A stretch of 64,000 nt of DNA from Schistocerca nitens (GCF_023898315.1 NC_064614.1:382849348-382913347); one strand, 5' to 3'; counted from the stretch's first letter, positions 33,544-44,931 are shown. Program-made: numbers and translations. The notes: generated by a model not told the origin, from the letters alone.

Positions 33544-34965
33544 CACTCCTGGAAATGGAAAAAAGAACACATTGACACCGGTGTGTCAGACCCACCATAC
33601 TTGCTCCGGACACTGCGAGAGGGCTGTACAAGCAATGATCACACGCACGGCACAGCGGACACACCAGGAACCGCGGTGTTGGCCGTCGAATGGCGCTAGC
33701 TGCGCAGCATTTGTGCACCGCCGCCGTCAGTGTCAGCCAGTTTGCCGTGGCATACGGAGCTCCATCGCAGTCTTTAACACTGGTAGCATGCCGCGACAGC
33801 GTGGACGTGAACCGTATGTGCAGTTGACGGACTTTGAGCGAGGGCGTATAGTGGGCATGCGGGAGGCCGGGTGGACGTACCGCCGAATTGCTCAACACGT
33901 GGGGCGTGAGGTCTCCACAGTACATCGATGTTGTCGCCAGTGGTCGGCGGAAGGTGCACGTGCCCGTCGACCTGGGACCGGACCGCAGCGACGCACGGAT
34001 GCACGCCAAGACCGTAGGATCCTACGCAGTGCCGTAGGGGACCGCACCGCCACTTCCCAGCAAATTAGGGACACTGTTGCTCCTGGGGTATCGGCGAGGA
34101 CCATTCGCAACCGTCTCCATGAAGCTGGGCTACGGTCCCGCACACCGTTAGGCCGTCTTCCGCTCACGCCCCAACATCGTGCAGCCCGCCTCCAGTGGTG
34201 TCGCGACAGGCGTGATTGGAAGGACGAATGGAGACGTGTCGTCTTCAGCGATGAGAGTCGCTTCTGCCTTGGTGCCAATGATGGTCGTATGCGTGTTTGG
34301 CGCCGTGCAGGTGAGCGCCACAATCAGGACTGCATACGACCGAGGCACACAGGGCCAACACCTGGCATCATGGTGTGGGGAGCGATCTCCTACACTGGCC
34401 GTACACCACTGGTGATCGTCGAGGGGACACTGAATAGTGCACGGTACATCCAAACCGTCATCGAACCCATCGTTCTACCATTCCTAGACCGGCAAGGGAA
34501 CTTGCTGTTCCAACAGGACAATGCACGTCCGCATGTATCCCGTGCCACCCAACGTGCTCTAGAAGGTGTAAGTCAACTACCCTGGCCAGCAAGATCTCCG
34601 GATCTGTCCCCCATTGAGCATGTTTGGGACTGGATGAAGCGTCGTCTCACGCGGTCTGCACGTCCAGCACGAACGCTGGTCCAACTGAGGCGCCAGGTGG
34701 AAATGGCATGGCAAGCCGTTCCACAGGACTACATCCAGCATCTCTACGATCGTCTCCATGGGAGAATAGCAGCCTGCATTGCTGCGAAAGGTGGATATAC
34801 ACTGTACTAGTGCCGACATTGTGCATGCTCTGTTGCCTGTGTCTATGTGCCTGTGGTTCTGTCAGTGTGATCATGTGATGTATCTGACCCCAGGAATGTG
34901 TCAATAAAGTTTCCCCTTCCTGGGACAATGAATTCACGGTGTTCTTATTTCAATTTCCAGGAGTG
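33544..34965 (+). mobile_element. Tc1-like DNA transposon, 1,422 bp, nearly intact
   Basis: Left end CACTCCTGGAAATGGAAAAA at 33544; the complement of the right end reads CACTCCTGGAAATTGAAATA. TA occurs at 33542-33543 and 34966-34967. TIRs match for about 28 bp with few differences, and the single gene between them is uninterrupted. This is the best candidate in the window for a recently mobile DNA element. An AATAAAG near 34901 could serve as a polyadenylation signal. Confidence 0.93.
33788..34810 (+). CDS. Tc1-like transposase, full-length open frame
   Basis: 340 codons from ATG 33788 (MPRQRGREPYVQLTDFERGR) to TAG, the normal Tc1 length. The frame is open further upstream, but the homologous part begins here. 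N-terminal paired-type HTH: IVGMREAGWTYRRIAQHVGR and STVHRCCRQW. A second HTH lies around TSQQIRDTVAPGVSARTIRN. A catalytic DDE core follows: VVFSDESRFCLG (Asp), IMVWGAISYTGRTPLV, LLFQQDNARPHVSRA (Asp) and WPARSPDLSPIEHVWDWMKR (Glu). I count 32 residues between the second Asp and the Glu, where classical Tc1 has 34. It would cut and paste its own element at TA. No stop or frameshift is seen, but codon-level activity is not established. Confidence 0.93.
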   Translation: MPRQRGREPYVQLTDFERGRIVGMREAGWTYRRIAQHVGREVSTVHRCCRQWSAEGARARRPGTGPQRRTDARQDRRILRSAVGDRTATSQQIRDTVAPGVSARTIRNRLHEAGLRSRTPLGRLPLTPQHRAARLQWCRDRRDWKDEWRRVVFSDESRFCLGANDGRMRVWRRAGERHNQDCIRPRHTGPTPGIMVWGAISYTGRTPLVIVEGTLNSARYIQTVIEPIVLPFLDRQGNLLFQQDNARPHVSRATQRALEGVSQLPWPARSPDLSPIEHVWDWMKRRLTRSARPARTLVQLRRQVEMAWQAVPQDYIQHLYDRLHGRIAACIAAKGGYTLY

Positions 34966-35402
34966 TATATTAGAAACTATGTGTTTTATATTCGTACTGT
35001 TTAACTAGAATCCTTACCGTTTAAACTTTTGCAGTTTCATCTTCTTACATAAAGATGAACTAAGTCTGCACTAACGTTTATTTACACTAACAAACATCAC
35101 AGCCCTTCTTACGTTTGTGTCACCTGAATATTGTACACGCTTTATATCTCTCCGTATTACCTAATCGTCCTACACCTCGTTGTACTGTGGACGTATGGTT
35201 ATATCTTCACTACTAGCAATGCTTTCCAAAAAAGTATTTATTCGTAAAGTAAATGCATTTATCCTCTGTTGTCCGTTTCTCTGATTAAACTAATGAGAAG
35301 TTATTTATAACACATTCCACAATCGAAACAACTGCTGCAATCAGTTCTTGTTAACGCTGTTCTCATTTTCGTTCAAAACATTAAAAAATATATTACCCTT
35401 CT

Positions 35403-35470
35403 AGGAATCGAACACATGATCTCCTACATCGAAGGAACTGTCCGTTGCGCTACGAAACGCCTGACAGATG
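35403..35470 (-). pseudogene. tRNA-like sequence
   Basis: On the minus strand TAGCGCAACGG is A-box-like and GTTCGATTCCTAG is B-box-like, with a possible 5-bp anticodon stem around TTCCT/AGGAG. The acceptor stem does not pair and position 33 is not T. Treated as a tRNA pseudogene or SINE relic. Confidence 0.4.
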
Positions 35471-35998
35471 GAGTGTGTCTGCTGCATATCTTCTAGACAG
35501 GAAATCAGCACAAGTTTTACCAAGAAAAATTTGTGCTTTGCGTCGTAGCTCATGAAAGATAGTCGAAAATCTAGTTATAAAACACGGGCACAGTTGCAAA
35601 AGTTCTACATTTCCTTAGTTTTGAGCGAGATTTTACGATGTTGCAGGAAGTAGAGAAGAAATGTCCGTCGTCGCACATATCACCGCTCTAAATGGGTGGC
35701 GCATAAACGCATCAGTTTCCGCAAGGCTTTCGCTATCAGTGCTCACAAAATTCTATTCTGTTGTTACTTAAAAGCTATAACGACGTTTTCCATCACTAAA
35801 AGTAAAAGTGCGTAAAAAAACCGTAACTTCGGCTAACGTTACTATAACCAAGCATAGCTTCTTCGTCTTACGAATCAGCTAATAATAGAGCGTTTACGAT
35901 CACGTGACCAGATCTCGATATTTAATGATTTTTAAGTTTTAATTACATAAAACTAACAGATATTTTGTGAGAATATTAACCGTAAATGCCATTTAAAT

Positions 35999-36590
35999 GT
36001 TATATTCAATCAGAATAACAGTCCGAACCAAATATTTTAACATAGGAAAATATACTTTTACCCTTTTTGGAGTAATGATGGGTATCAATTTTTAACATCG
36101 ACGTTTTACCTCTTTTATTGTGTCGTCGTACAGTGTCTGTAATTTACTCATGGTCGGCCAAAACGAGTCTTACGTTGTTCCCGTGTGGTCTGGTTTTGGC
36201 AACCGGTCGTATTTTTTGTCCCACCCTGCTGCGTCCTCTATCCACTTGAAATCCTTTCTCTTATCGGGTTGATAAAGAAATTAGTTGAATAACTGGTTGA
36301 TAAATAAATCAGCTGAATTACTTTCGCGTTAATAAAGACTCGTATATTTTCACTTTAAAAGCGGAGGTTTTATTACATATCATTAATACGGCTGACTCGC
36401 ACAACGTATTGCAGCAGTGACTCACATAGACAGTAAAAACAAATTAAAAATGTTGAATGTAGCTTAATCTTCGGCTTTCATTTATGACTTCAAACATATT
36501 CTGTTTTCTTAGCTCCTGTGACTACATACAATTTACCGTAACCTGTTACAAAATACCGGTAATAAAGTTTATTATCAAAAAAAAAAGATA
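35999..36590 (-). mobile_element. LTR-like repeat, copy A
   Basis: Shares order and sequence with copy B (49004-49411, 52715-52870, 56287-56355). Matching blocks are GGAGTAAT-ATGGGT, TTTTACCTCTT-ATTGTGT, GTTGAATAACT, AATAAAGACTCG, ACATATC-TTAATA-GGCTGA-TCGC and ACAATTTA. TGTTAT at 35999 may be the start. Interpreted as the 3' LTR of an old minus-strand element; edges are approximate. Confidence 0.6.
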
Positions 36591-36869
36591 GAAAAGGCAT
36601 TTCTTTCTTCTGTCAGTTTTCCCATAGCCTATTCACACAGAACAGGAAAAAAACAAACAGTTTCACGTGACGGACCACCGGCTGTCCCAGTGAAAGCAGG
36701 GGTATCGAAAATCCTTCGCACACTCTGTGCTGGTGGTCGCTGGGGTGACGCCACAGCGGATCGTGCGTGTCTAATGACAAACCCTGTACTGTGTTGTGAA
36801 CTTGGGCTACAATGTAATGAAAGGAAGCGTAAAAAGCTGACAGTCGGCGTAGCAGAATCAAACACAAGC
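36591..36869. other. No recognisable gene
   Basis: Between copy A and a transposase remnant. It would hold the polypurine tract of the presumed minus-strand LTR element (purine-rich GACAGAAGAAAGAAATG on the minus strand near 36600-36620), but this is not certain. Confidence 0.4.
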
Positions 36870-38030
36870 GATTTTAATAAGAACACCAGGAACAATAATG
36901 TTAAAGGTCGATCAAACGAAATTCACTCCGCCGCACTTGTAATATTTTCATTCAAGTTTGTAACAGAGCGCTCTTCTTTTTGTTCTATGATCCACTCTTC
37001 TGCAGTCACTGTATTGACAGGTTGTTCTAAACCGTGGGCTTGGATCATGGCTCAAACTAACTCGAGGTCGTTTATTTTGCAGTGCTACGGAGGAATTCAA
37101 AGAACAGTTTCCCCTACGTTCTTAGCCATTTCACCCACTGAGTGTTCATTGTGCACTACTGTTTTTAACTATTTCTAGTAATTCTTTCTTTCCATCTTTA
37201 AAAGTGGTATTTTTCGATTTTAGCCATTTTGATACATCTTATTAGAATTCGCATTAGGATCTTTTTCTTTTTGACGAAAATGGTACGGCTCGATATCAAT
37301 AACATTTAACTGTGTTTTGCTGAAGCGGAGAAAGGACATCTTGAAACCACTTATCGAATGTATCGACGCAAATCTCCTCATAATTTCCACTCATTTTGGA
37401 TTCGAAAATCCACAGATTTCGACGAAACCGCTTTACTCCCACTGAATGTGATAAGCATTTTCCTTTACCCGGTGCGCCATTATTTCCTGTGGATAAAGCG
37501 GAGAGAAACGCTTGTTTGGAGGATTTTATGGCGTTATCTGCCCAGATTTTACGTCAGGTATGTCCTGCATTCAACCATGTTTCATCCAAATAGTATATGT
37601 ACCTCCCTTCATCTCTCAACAATTTAATGGTTCGTAGATAACACCACCTCCTTCAAATGATGTCATCCCTACCTGTTAGCATTCTATCGCGTCCAAACCG
37701 AATATATTTAAAATTCATTTCTCTTAATAATTTATAAAATATAGTTCTCCAAAAATTGCCCAAATCTGGATCTTCGTTCACGGCAGCAAGTACTTCGTCA
37801 ATTGTTGGCTACCAGTTACGAAAACAATGTGTACTTTCCTTCCTGCCGCATTTCTATCGAAGTCGTCAACCCTTCCTGAAAACTTCTGTTGCGATTTTCC
37901 TTTGTTGGGAGACTTCAAAGAGTGTGTGGCTTTGTGATCACAGTATACACTGAATAAGGACAAACACCTGTAAATGCAGCTGTTTTCAAAACAATATCGG
38001 TCATTGACTGCTGTGGACACAATAGCTCCG
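36870..38030 (-). pseudogene. IS630/Tc1-type transposase remnant
   Basis: Minus-strand blocks read in order: SPNKGKSQQKFSGRVDDFDR (about 37930-37870; N-terminal linker), YIYYLDETWLNAGHT (about 37605-37560; catalytic Asp in LDETW), KIWADNAIKSSKQAFLSALS, GKGKCLSH and FESKMSGNYEEICVDTFDKW (about 37400-37345). These are the landmarks of a common arthropod DDE transposase family (Y-L-D-E-T-W ... F-x-x-W-F). The C-terminal half is visible only as scraps down to about 36870. Many stops and frame breaks. No TIRs identified. Confidence 0.7.
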
Positions 38031-38123
38031 TTTAATACACATTAATCCTAGATCACAAAGCCTATTCCCATTATACATAAACACAAATCCTCGAAATTTT
38101 TTACGACATTTTATTATTTTCAT

Positions 38124-38335
38124 AGCCCGTATCTCGTGGTCGTGCGGTAGCGTTCTCGCTTCCCACGCCCGGGTTCCCGGGTTCGATTCCCGGCGGGGTC
38201 AGGGATTTTCTCTGCCTCGTGATGGCTGGGTGTTGTGTGCTGTCCTTAGGTTAGTTAGGTTTAAGTAGTTCTAAGTTCTAGGGGACTGATGACCATAGAT
38301 GTTAAGTCCCATAGTGCTCAGAGCCATTTGAACCA
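38124..38335 (+). mobile_element. SINE with a different tRNA head and the common tail
   Basis: The head (38124-38201) has an A-box-like CGTGGTCGTGCGGTAGCG and B box GGTTCGATTCCCGGC. It joins, through TCTCTGCCTCGTGATGGCTG, to the same tail as the abundant SINE (CCTTAGGTTAGTTAGG ... GAGCCATTTGAACC). A 13-bp duplication TATTATTTTCATA flanks it at 38111-38123 and 38336-38348. Confidence 0.93.
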
Positions 38336-38439
38336 TATTATTTTCATAAAAACACACCACAATAAATTGAAGATGTAATGAAAATTGTCTACTGTAATTC
38401 AAAACGGAAACTTCCCTTTAAGTATTTCCTTGCACGTTT

Positions 38440-40291
38440 ACAGCTTTTATTACTTAATTTACAGCAGTTTGTGCACAGATTTCCCCCATGTTCTTTTCAG
38501 TAAGCACGACGACGTTCTCTGCAATTTGTGCCTGTCCTGCTTTTTCTTTAGAAGGGCATATGTGACAAAGAGTTCTCTTGCCAGTCGAAGGTTATTCTTG
38601 CCTTTGTGATGGTGAAACTTCAGTTATGACATCTTATGTGGCTATTCGATGCTGTGTTTGCAGACTGGGAGTTTCTAGCTTCTTCGCTATCCAGGGTTCA
38701 GCGAGTTCTTCACCTAGGCGTATAAAAAAGTCTTTTCTTGGCAATATGTTGGCTCTCTGCTGCTAATTATTGTAGGTATGGATAATCCAAGCATTCACAT
38801 ACCCAATATTTATCATACCATAAAACACACATAGAGGTCATCTCCTGGTTTTCCGACTACATGTATAGATGCTGCACATCTGGTCCAGCACGTCTACTCC
38901 AAATTTGGTGGCATTGTAGTCCTCTATTATGTGTGGTTTCTGACTGACGTCACTGACAGTGGGCTGATCATTAGCAGTTGACGGCAACACAACCATTTCT
39001 TTGCTTTTACTTTGTATGAAACCAGGGTTTTTTTTCTTTATCAAAGCAAAACATAGAATATTTACATTTCTGTTTTTCGTGGACAGTAGCTCAGACGGTA
39101 TTTCAGGTTTGTTGGAACGAATAGCACCAACCAGCATGAGCTTTTCCTTGAATAGATCACATGCCAGTTTCACTGAGATAAACCAATTGTCTAACGTAAT
39201 GCTTCTATTTGAAAACTGTGTTGGTCATTTCCCTGACATGAAATTCCCTGAGAGACATTCCATTTGCCTCTGTGCATTTCCCTAAGTAAGGAGACGCGTC
39301 GACCATATACTTTGTTTCTGTGTCACAGGTCATTACTATTTTGATCCCATATTTGTTTGGTTTATTTGGGATACACATGCGGAAACGACATCGTCCACGA
39401 AAACCCAACAGTTTTTCATCTACGGTAATAAATGGGCCTGCCTTATAACAGGTTCTTATGAACAAATTGTTTCAAAATTTCGCGTACTGGTGCGAAATAA
39501 TCGTTTTCTCTTCTAGCTTGACGAGTTTCTTTATCAAATCTCAAACGTGAGACTAAAAATTCGAACCTCTCGGCACACATTGTGGCTCTGTAAAGAGAAC
39601 CACATAAATTTGTATTGAACATTTCTCTTACAGACAGCTACTGTTATTATGAAGATTCCAAGAGGGGCTTTTATCTCTGCTAGGCAGGTTTGGTTTATGC
39701 GTGTGTTGTTGTTTTGTATCTTGATTACCTCCTATCTATTTCTTCATTGCTATGTGCCACTATAGCGTTTACCATCTCAGCCGTGAAGAACGAAGAAAAT
39801 GTCTCCTGAGGAGTGTTCGCTGCCTTAGCCTGTCCAATGGGCGGCTGAACGAAAAGGATAATGTTTTTTCTTGACGTGCGACAACTTGTGTGACTGGCAG
39901 GTATTGCGGACCAGCGGTAATTGTTCTTACCTATTAAAACCTTTCTTGGTGGCAACAAAACATTTGTATCTCTTGATTGTGAGGAAACTCTATCGTCTTC
40001 ATCACTGTCAGACATGGATTCGTTAGCATTTTCAGATTCAGTTTGCTACTATTTCCGTCCAGTTTGTCCAAGCACAAGATCGTCTCTGGGACTGTTTCGG
40101 CTCATGTCAGTATTTGGCCCTGGGATTTCTTCACGACCTGAATCAGTCACTACCAGTTCATCAATCTCTACATTATCAATTTCTTCGATGGAACCAGAAT
40201 CATTGTCAGATCCGTTTTCATTTGTTTCTTCTTCAAGCATTTTCGTAAACTCCTCTTCGAAATTTGGATCGTCTTCAGGCAGATTACTCAT
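38440..40291 (-). pseudogene. piggyBac transposase (broken)
   Basis: The minus-strand frame begins MSNLPEDDPNFEEEFTKMLE with an acidic N-terminal region, then a second frame from 40015 to 39725. The core is readable: GPFITVDEKLLGFRGRCRFR (first catalytic Asp), IPNKPNKYGIKIVMTCD, YMVDASPYLGK, LDNWFISVKLACD (second Asp, after a frameshift near 39195), LVGAIRSNKPEIPSEL and TKFGVDVLDQMCSIYTCSRK (third Asp). A Cys-rich tail follows near 38570-38440 (LCHICPSKEK). All three acidic residues survive, but several stops and shifts break the frame. TTAA-flanked ends were not identified. The usual length of about 550-600 codons fits the span. Confidence 0.85.
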
Positions 40292-40349
40292 CTAAAATGA
40301 AATAAAATAAAAATTCAAATTCTTGCCGCCACACATTATGCAATTTATA

Positions 40350-41580
40350 CAGGGTGTTTCAAAAAGAATATACGTATTTCGAATGCATATATTTATTAAA
40401 CTTTAGGACATACGAATATGAAACTTTACACACATATTTACAAACCTCTCAAGTTCGTATTACAGATTTCAATATGTCTTCCATCAGCGAGACGAACAAT
40501 ATCACATCGATACTAAAATTCCTCCCATAATCGGGCAAGCATGTCCTTCGTCACTGATGTTATGGTAGTACGGATCCGGTTCTTCAACTCTTCTAGGTTC
40601 TGTGGGAGTGGTGGTACATAAACGTTGTCTTTAACGAAACCCCACAGGAAGAAGTCAGAGGGTGTCAAATCAGGTGACCGTGGAGCCCAGCTCAACATGG
40701 TAAGTCGCCAGCTCCTTGGCGACTCCAGTGAGGGGGTGGCCCGTCTTGTTGAAAAATGTTGTCTCCGTGCAGCCTCGGAAACCAGTTTTGTAGCATAGCG
40801 AGATACTGCTGATCGTTAACCGTGTTTCCATCAAAGAATAATGGGCCGTAAACAGATGATCGATATATCTCACAAAACACATTGACTTTGGGCAAATCTC
40901 GTACATTTCAATGGCTGCATTTGGGTTCTGTAGGCCCCAAGTTCGAACACTGTGTTTGTTTACCTGACCACTAACATGGAAAGTCGCTTCATCACTGAAC
41001 ACGATGCGTTGTGCGAAATTGTTATCATTGTCAATAGCATCAAGAATATCGTTACATCAGGATTCAGAGCTTACAATAGCTGTAACTTGCACGGCTCCAT
41101 AACCATCCGACATCTCAAAACAAGCCAAATTGTTGTTGTAGGCAGTTGTAACGAGTTGATTTTGAAGGACTACGTTGGAAGGCAGTTTCAATTTGTGCAA
41201 CATTTTCTTCAGGAACACGAGGACGGTCAGGACTCTTTCCTTTACATACACATCCTACATCTAGAAACTGTCGATACCATCTGCGAATGTTCCACCCATT
41301 CGGAGGATCAATTTGGTACCTCAACCTGAAACGTCTTTGCACTGTAATCACGGAATTGCACTTCGCAAACTCGAGAACACAAAATGATTTCTGCTGCGGA
41401 ATAGCCATTTTAAACATATGACAGCTACCAAGCAAAACAGAATACGATTGACTTCTAACGGCTATTAATATAAACTAGAGTATGTTATTCGTTTCTCTAA
41501 TAGCTGAGCCGAGGCGCAGCGATCGATAGTTTGGACAAAATAATACTTTGCAATACGAATATTCTTTTCTAAACATCCTG
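40350..41580 (-). mobile_element. Mariner/IS630-type element with DUF4817 transposase, both TIRs
   Basis: Left end CAGGGTGTTTCAAAAAGAAT at 40350; the complement of the right end reads CAGGATGTTTAGAAAAGAAT (end 41580). TA lies at 40348-40349 and 41581-41582. TIRs agree over about 35 bp at roughly 80%. Length 1,231 bp with one broken transposase gene on the minus strand. Confidence 0.9.
40513..41408 (-). pseudogene. DUF4817-type transposase (frameshifted)
   Basis: Likely start ATG at 41408 (MAIPQQKSFCVLEFAKCNSV). N-terminal HTH: ITVQRRFRLRYQIDPPNGWN, IRRWYRQFLDVG, then RPRVPEENVAQIETAFQRSP. Catalytic part: VMFSDEATFHVSGQVNKHSV (first Asp), NVFCEIYRSSVYGPLF, FQQDGPPPHW (second Asp) and LSWAPRSPDLTPSDFFLWGF (third Asp), ending KDMLARLWEEF at 40513. 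Frameshifts near 41060, 40890 and 40700 break it. All catalytic residues are still present in one frame or another. Confidence 0.88.
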
Positions 41581-41582
41581 TA

Positions 41583-41860
41583 CTATCGCGCATACTTATT
41601 CAGTCAGTATTATTATTTGAAATAGTTCCTGCTATTGCACTTATTTAAGGTAATTCTGAATACGTAGACACAAATCACCGTAAAATTTGTGACACACCTC
41701 TCAATACCACTGAATCAAACAAACAAGTTCTAACAATGTATACTCCCTGAATAACCACTACGAAAGCTAAGAAGCTACAATGAAGTATAGCAGTGTAGTG
41801 AGAAAAACGTAATAGACAAAGCAATGTTATCAATAGTGCATCGTCAAAATGAAATTTTGT
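41583..41860. other. Intron sequence, nothing recognised
   Basis: Short AT-rich stretch between the mariner-type element and the next SINE. Confidence 0.5.
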
Positions 41861-41866
41861 TCAAAT

Positions 41867-42060
41867 GGTTCAAATGGCTCTGAGTACTATGGGACTTAAC
41901 ATCTGAGGTCATCAGTCCCCTTGACTTAGAACTACTTAAACCTAACTAACCCAAGGACATCACACACATCAATGCCCGAGGCAGGATTCGAACCTGCGAC
42001 CGTAACAGCAGCGCTGTTCCCGACTGAAGTGCCTAGAACCGCTCGGTCACAACGGCCGGC
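41867..42060 (-). mobile_element. tRNA-derived SINE, abundant type
   Basis: Minus-strand full copy ending ACGGCCGGC at 42060. No clean duplication found; the adjoining Gypsy element begins right after, so one flank may have been lost. Confidence 0.9.
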
Positions 42061-42138
42061 GAACAATACAGGAAGCGCTATCTCAATGTGGCACCGTTGT
42101 CCGATCCTGTGGTTCTCTCTTTCCAGGATTTATGCCTT

Positions 42139-42618
42139 TTACTGACAAACTATTATTCCTAACGCTACCATGTGGTCGCCTCTCGGCTGGAGTTCCACCA
42201 GTACCATAAACAGCCTGGTCAGTCGTATCATTCCTGGGTCACGGACTTGCAGGGTCTCAGCCGTCGATGCGATTTTACGTGCACCAATCAGCATTGTAAG
42301 GCTTCGTATGCGGACTCCCTGACCCGGGATGTGGTGGTTCAGCTGGCCCCCGATCCTGAGGTCCATACTGTGGCGTTGAAACTCGACAACCCCTCCTTGG
42401 AAGAGATTCTCCGCATTGCCCACTCCTTTGAAATTGCTCAACCGTCTAACGTGCGTCTTATGGCGCGAGCGCAGGTGGCGGCGATCGCGGCGTCACGGCG
42501 GGTTCCGCCATCGCGACGTCAACGTGGCCCGGCCGACAGAGAGCAGCGCCGTCGGGACTCCTGGTTGTCCGACGTCTCTATGGCATCGGCGCCTCCGGTC
42601 GCCCCTCGTCGCCGGTAG
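42139..42618 (+). pseudogene. Gypsy gag remnant
   Basis: The + strand reads EFHQYHKQPGQSYHSWVTDL, QGLSRRCDF and DSLTRDVVVQLAPDPEV, the typical C-terminal capsid-like region of Gypsy Gag. It is followed by an Arg-rich stretch and, past a frameshift, Cys-containing sequence at 42635-42720 that may be the zinc-knuckle region. The N-terminus is missing. Confidence 0.75.
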
Positions 42619-42769
42619 CGCGGCCCACTTCCATTTGCCCACAGTGCTTTACTGCACATTCGCGGGCTGATTGTCCCCTCCGCTGGAAAACGTGCACCCT
42701 GTGTAACAAGGAGGGAACATCCGATCGGTTTGTCGTTGTCGCTCGACTCGCTCCAGTCCTGAGTTTCAA

Positions 42770-43176
42770 GATACAGTCCATGCTCTGCAGTCGGTCATCC
42801 CACAGGATGACCGATCAGCGCGGAAGCTTTTCCTCACGCTCTGCCTTTTCACTGAGGATGTCAGTTTTCAGGTCGACACTGGGGCCACCGACTCCCTGAT
42901 TAATATGGCGACATATACCCGGCTGGGCTCTCCTGAGTTGTCACCTCCCTCTCGCCATTTGGTCGCCTACGGAGACGGTTCCGTTCCCCTTCGTGAGCAG
43001 TTCGTCGTCCAGGCGACCTACAAGCGTGTTCCCTGGCTCCTTACCCTCTTTGTCGTCGACCATCCGTCGGCTTCGAATATTTTTGGCCTGGATGCGTTTC
43101 AACTGTTTGGCTTTACAATTTCCGACGAAGTTAAGGTCGTTTCCACGGCTGTTCCTTTTCAGGACTTGGATGATCT
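42770..43176 (+). pseudogene. Gypsy aspartic protease
   Basis: Contains VSFQVDTGATDSLINMATYT, the D-T-G active-site motif of retroviral-type proteases, and later NIFGLDAFQLFGFTIS, which resembles the usual G-x-D-x-L turn. Open from about 42790 to the SINE insertion at 43177. Confidence 0.8.
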
Positions 43177-43382
43177 GGCCGGCCGTTGTGGCCTTGCGGT
43201 TCTAGGCGCTTCAGTCTGGAACCGCGTGGCTGCTACGGTCGCAGGTTCGAATCCTGCCTCGGGCATGGATGTGTGTGATCTCCTTAGGTTAGTTAGGTTT
43301 AAGTAGTTCTAAGTTCTAGGGGACCGATGACCACAAATGTTAAGTTCCATAGTGCTCAGAGCCATTTTTTTTTTTTTTTTTT
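43177..43382 (+). mobile_element. tRNA-derived SINE inside the Gypsy element
   Basis: Full head and tail ending in a T run, with GATGATCT (43169-43176) and GATAATCT (43383-43390) as near-identical flanks. It inserted after the Gypsy element. Confidence 0.9.
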
Positions 43383-44160
43383 GATAATCTGTGCTTCGCT
43401 TTTGGGTCGTTGTTTGCACAGATCTCGGATGTGCTTCCGGTTTTCAGGCGCACATCACCCTATGGCCGGATGCACAGTCTCGCTTTTTCTGGGCCTGGCC
43501 CCTTCCGGTGGCCTTACTGCTGGCGGTCAAGCAGGAACTCGATCGGCTCCAGCCCGCTGGCGTTCTGGAGCCTGTAACTTAGTGCCTGGGCGACGCCATT
43601 GGTGGTCATCCGGAAACCAAATGGGTCCCTCCAGCTGTGTGGGGACTTCAGCGCTACAGTCAATGCTCAGTCCCTCATTGACACTTACCCCATTCCCTGA
43701 CAGGAAGACCTTCTCGTCAAGCTTGCCGGGGGAGAGTGTTGTTCAAAGATCGACCTGGCTGAGGCATACCACCAGTTGCCCTTGGATGCCAAATCTCAGA
43801 ACATCATGGTTATCAACACGCCTCTCGGATTGTATAAGTAGAAGCACCTTCCCTTTGGTGTCTCTTCAGCGCTGGTCATTTTCCAGCAATTCCTGGAGCA
43901 GCTTACACAGCCTATCCCCACCTGTGTGAATTATCTGAATCACATCTTGGTCACTGGGTGTTCCCGCCAGGAACATTTGCAAAATCTCAGCGCCTTATTT
44001 CACACTCCGCAATCTGCTGGTTTACGCTGTCGGTTGGACAAGTGTTACTTTTTTTTCAATCGGAAGAGGAATACTTGTCACTGGCTTAGCAAAGATGGCA
44101 TTCGTCCTTTGGGTCATAAGGTCGTGGCCATTGAGGCCCTTTCTCATCCCAAGGACTAAC
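43383..44160 (+). pseudogene. Gypsy reverse transcriptase (several stops)
   Basis: Readable blocks: VVIRKPNGSLQLCGDFSATV, EDLLVKLAGGECCSKIDLAE (motif A), AYHQLPLDAKSQNIMVINTP, HLPFGVSSALVIFQQFLEQL and VNYLNHILVTGCS. The last corresponds to the YLDDILVTG box, with both catalytic Asp residues replaced (Asn-His). At least three in-frame stops. It cannot be active. Confidence 0.85.
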
Positions 44161-44226
44161 CTGAACTCCAGGTGTTTTTGGGCAAGGTTACTTATTACTT
44201 AAAGTTCTTGCCCCAGGCTGCCTCCG

Positions 44227-44880
44227 TTGCTCAACCCCTCAATCACTTGCGCCGCAAAGGGGTACTTTTTGATTGTACTTTCCTGTGACCAGGCTTTCCT
44301 CCATTTAAAGGCGATGCTGAAGTCCGCCCCTTGCCTTACTCCCTTCTCTCCGGACTGCCCCTTGGTTGTGGCGGCTGATGCATCAGCATACGGCATTGGG
44401 GCCATCCTCATGCACCGGGATGCCGATGGCTCCGAACAGCCCATCGCTTATGCTTCTAAGACGTTGACCCCTGCACAACGAAACTACTCCCAGATTGAAA
44501 AGGAGGACCTGGCGATCGTGTTCGTCGTCCAAAAATTTCACATCTATCTCTTTGGGGCAAAGGTCAGCCTCCTGACGGACATAAACCCTTGGTTACACTT
44601 TTCGGAACCCACTCTCACCTCCCAGAGCGGGACGGCTCAACATCTCCAGTGCTGGGCATTGTTTTTACGTAATTATGCTTACACCATATGGTATAAGTCC
44701 ACCACCCACCACGCTAACACGGACGCTTTGTCACGTCTCCCAGCAGGCCCCGATCCTGCCTTTGACCAACAGAAGGTCCTCTGCTTTCCCATTGATTCTG
44801 CCCGCCAGGATGCGCTGGATGGTCTGCCTCTTATTGCTGCTCACATTGCTGTGGCTACACGCCCCGACCCTGTCTTGTGA
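44227..44880 (+). pseudogene. Gypsy RNase H and connection region
   Basis: VVAADASAYGIGAILMHRDA (Asp of RNase H), IAYASKTLTPAQRNYSQIEK (Glu), HIYLFGAKVSLLTDINPW (Asp) and HHANTDALSRLP (Asp) are the usual four landmarks. This 217-codon segment is uninterrupted. Confidence 0.87.
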
Positions 44881-44931
44881 CAGGTTCTCCACTATGTGGT
44901 CCATGGGTGACCCTCCTATGTTACTCATCGG

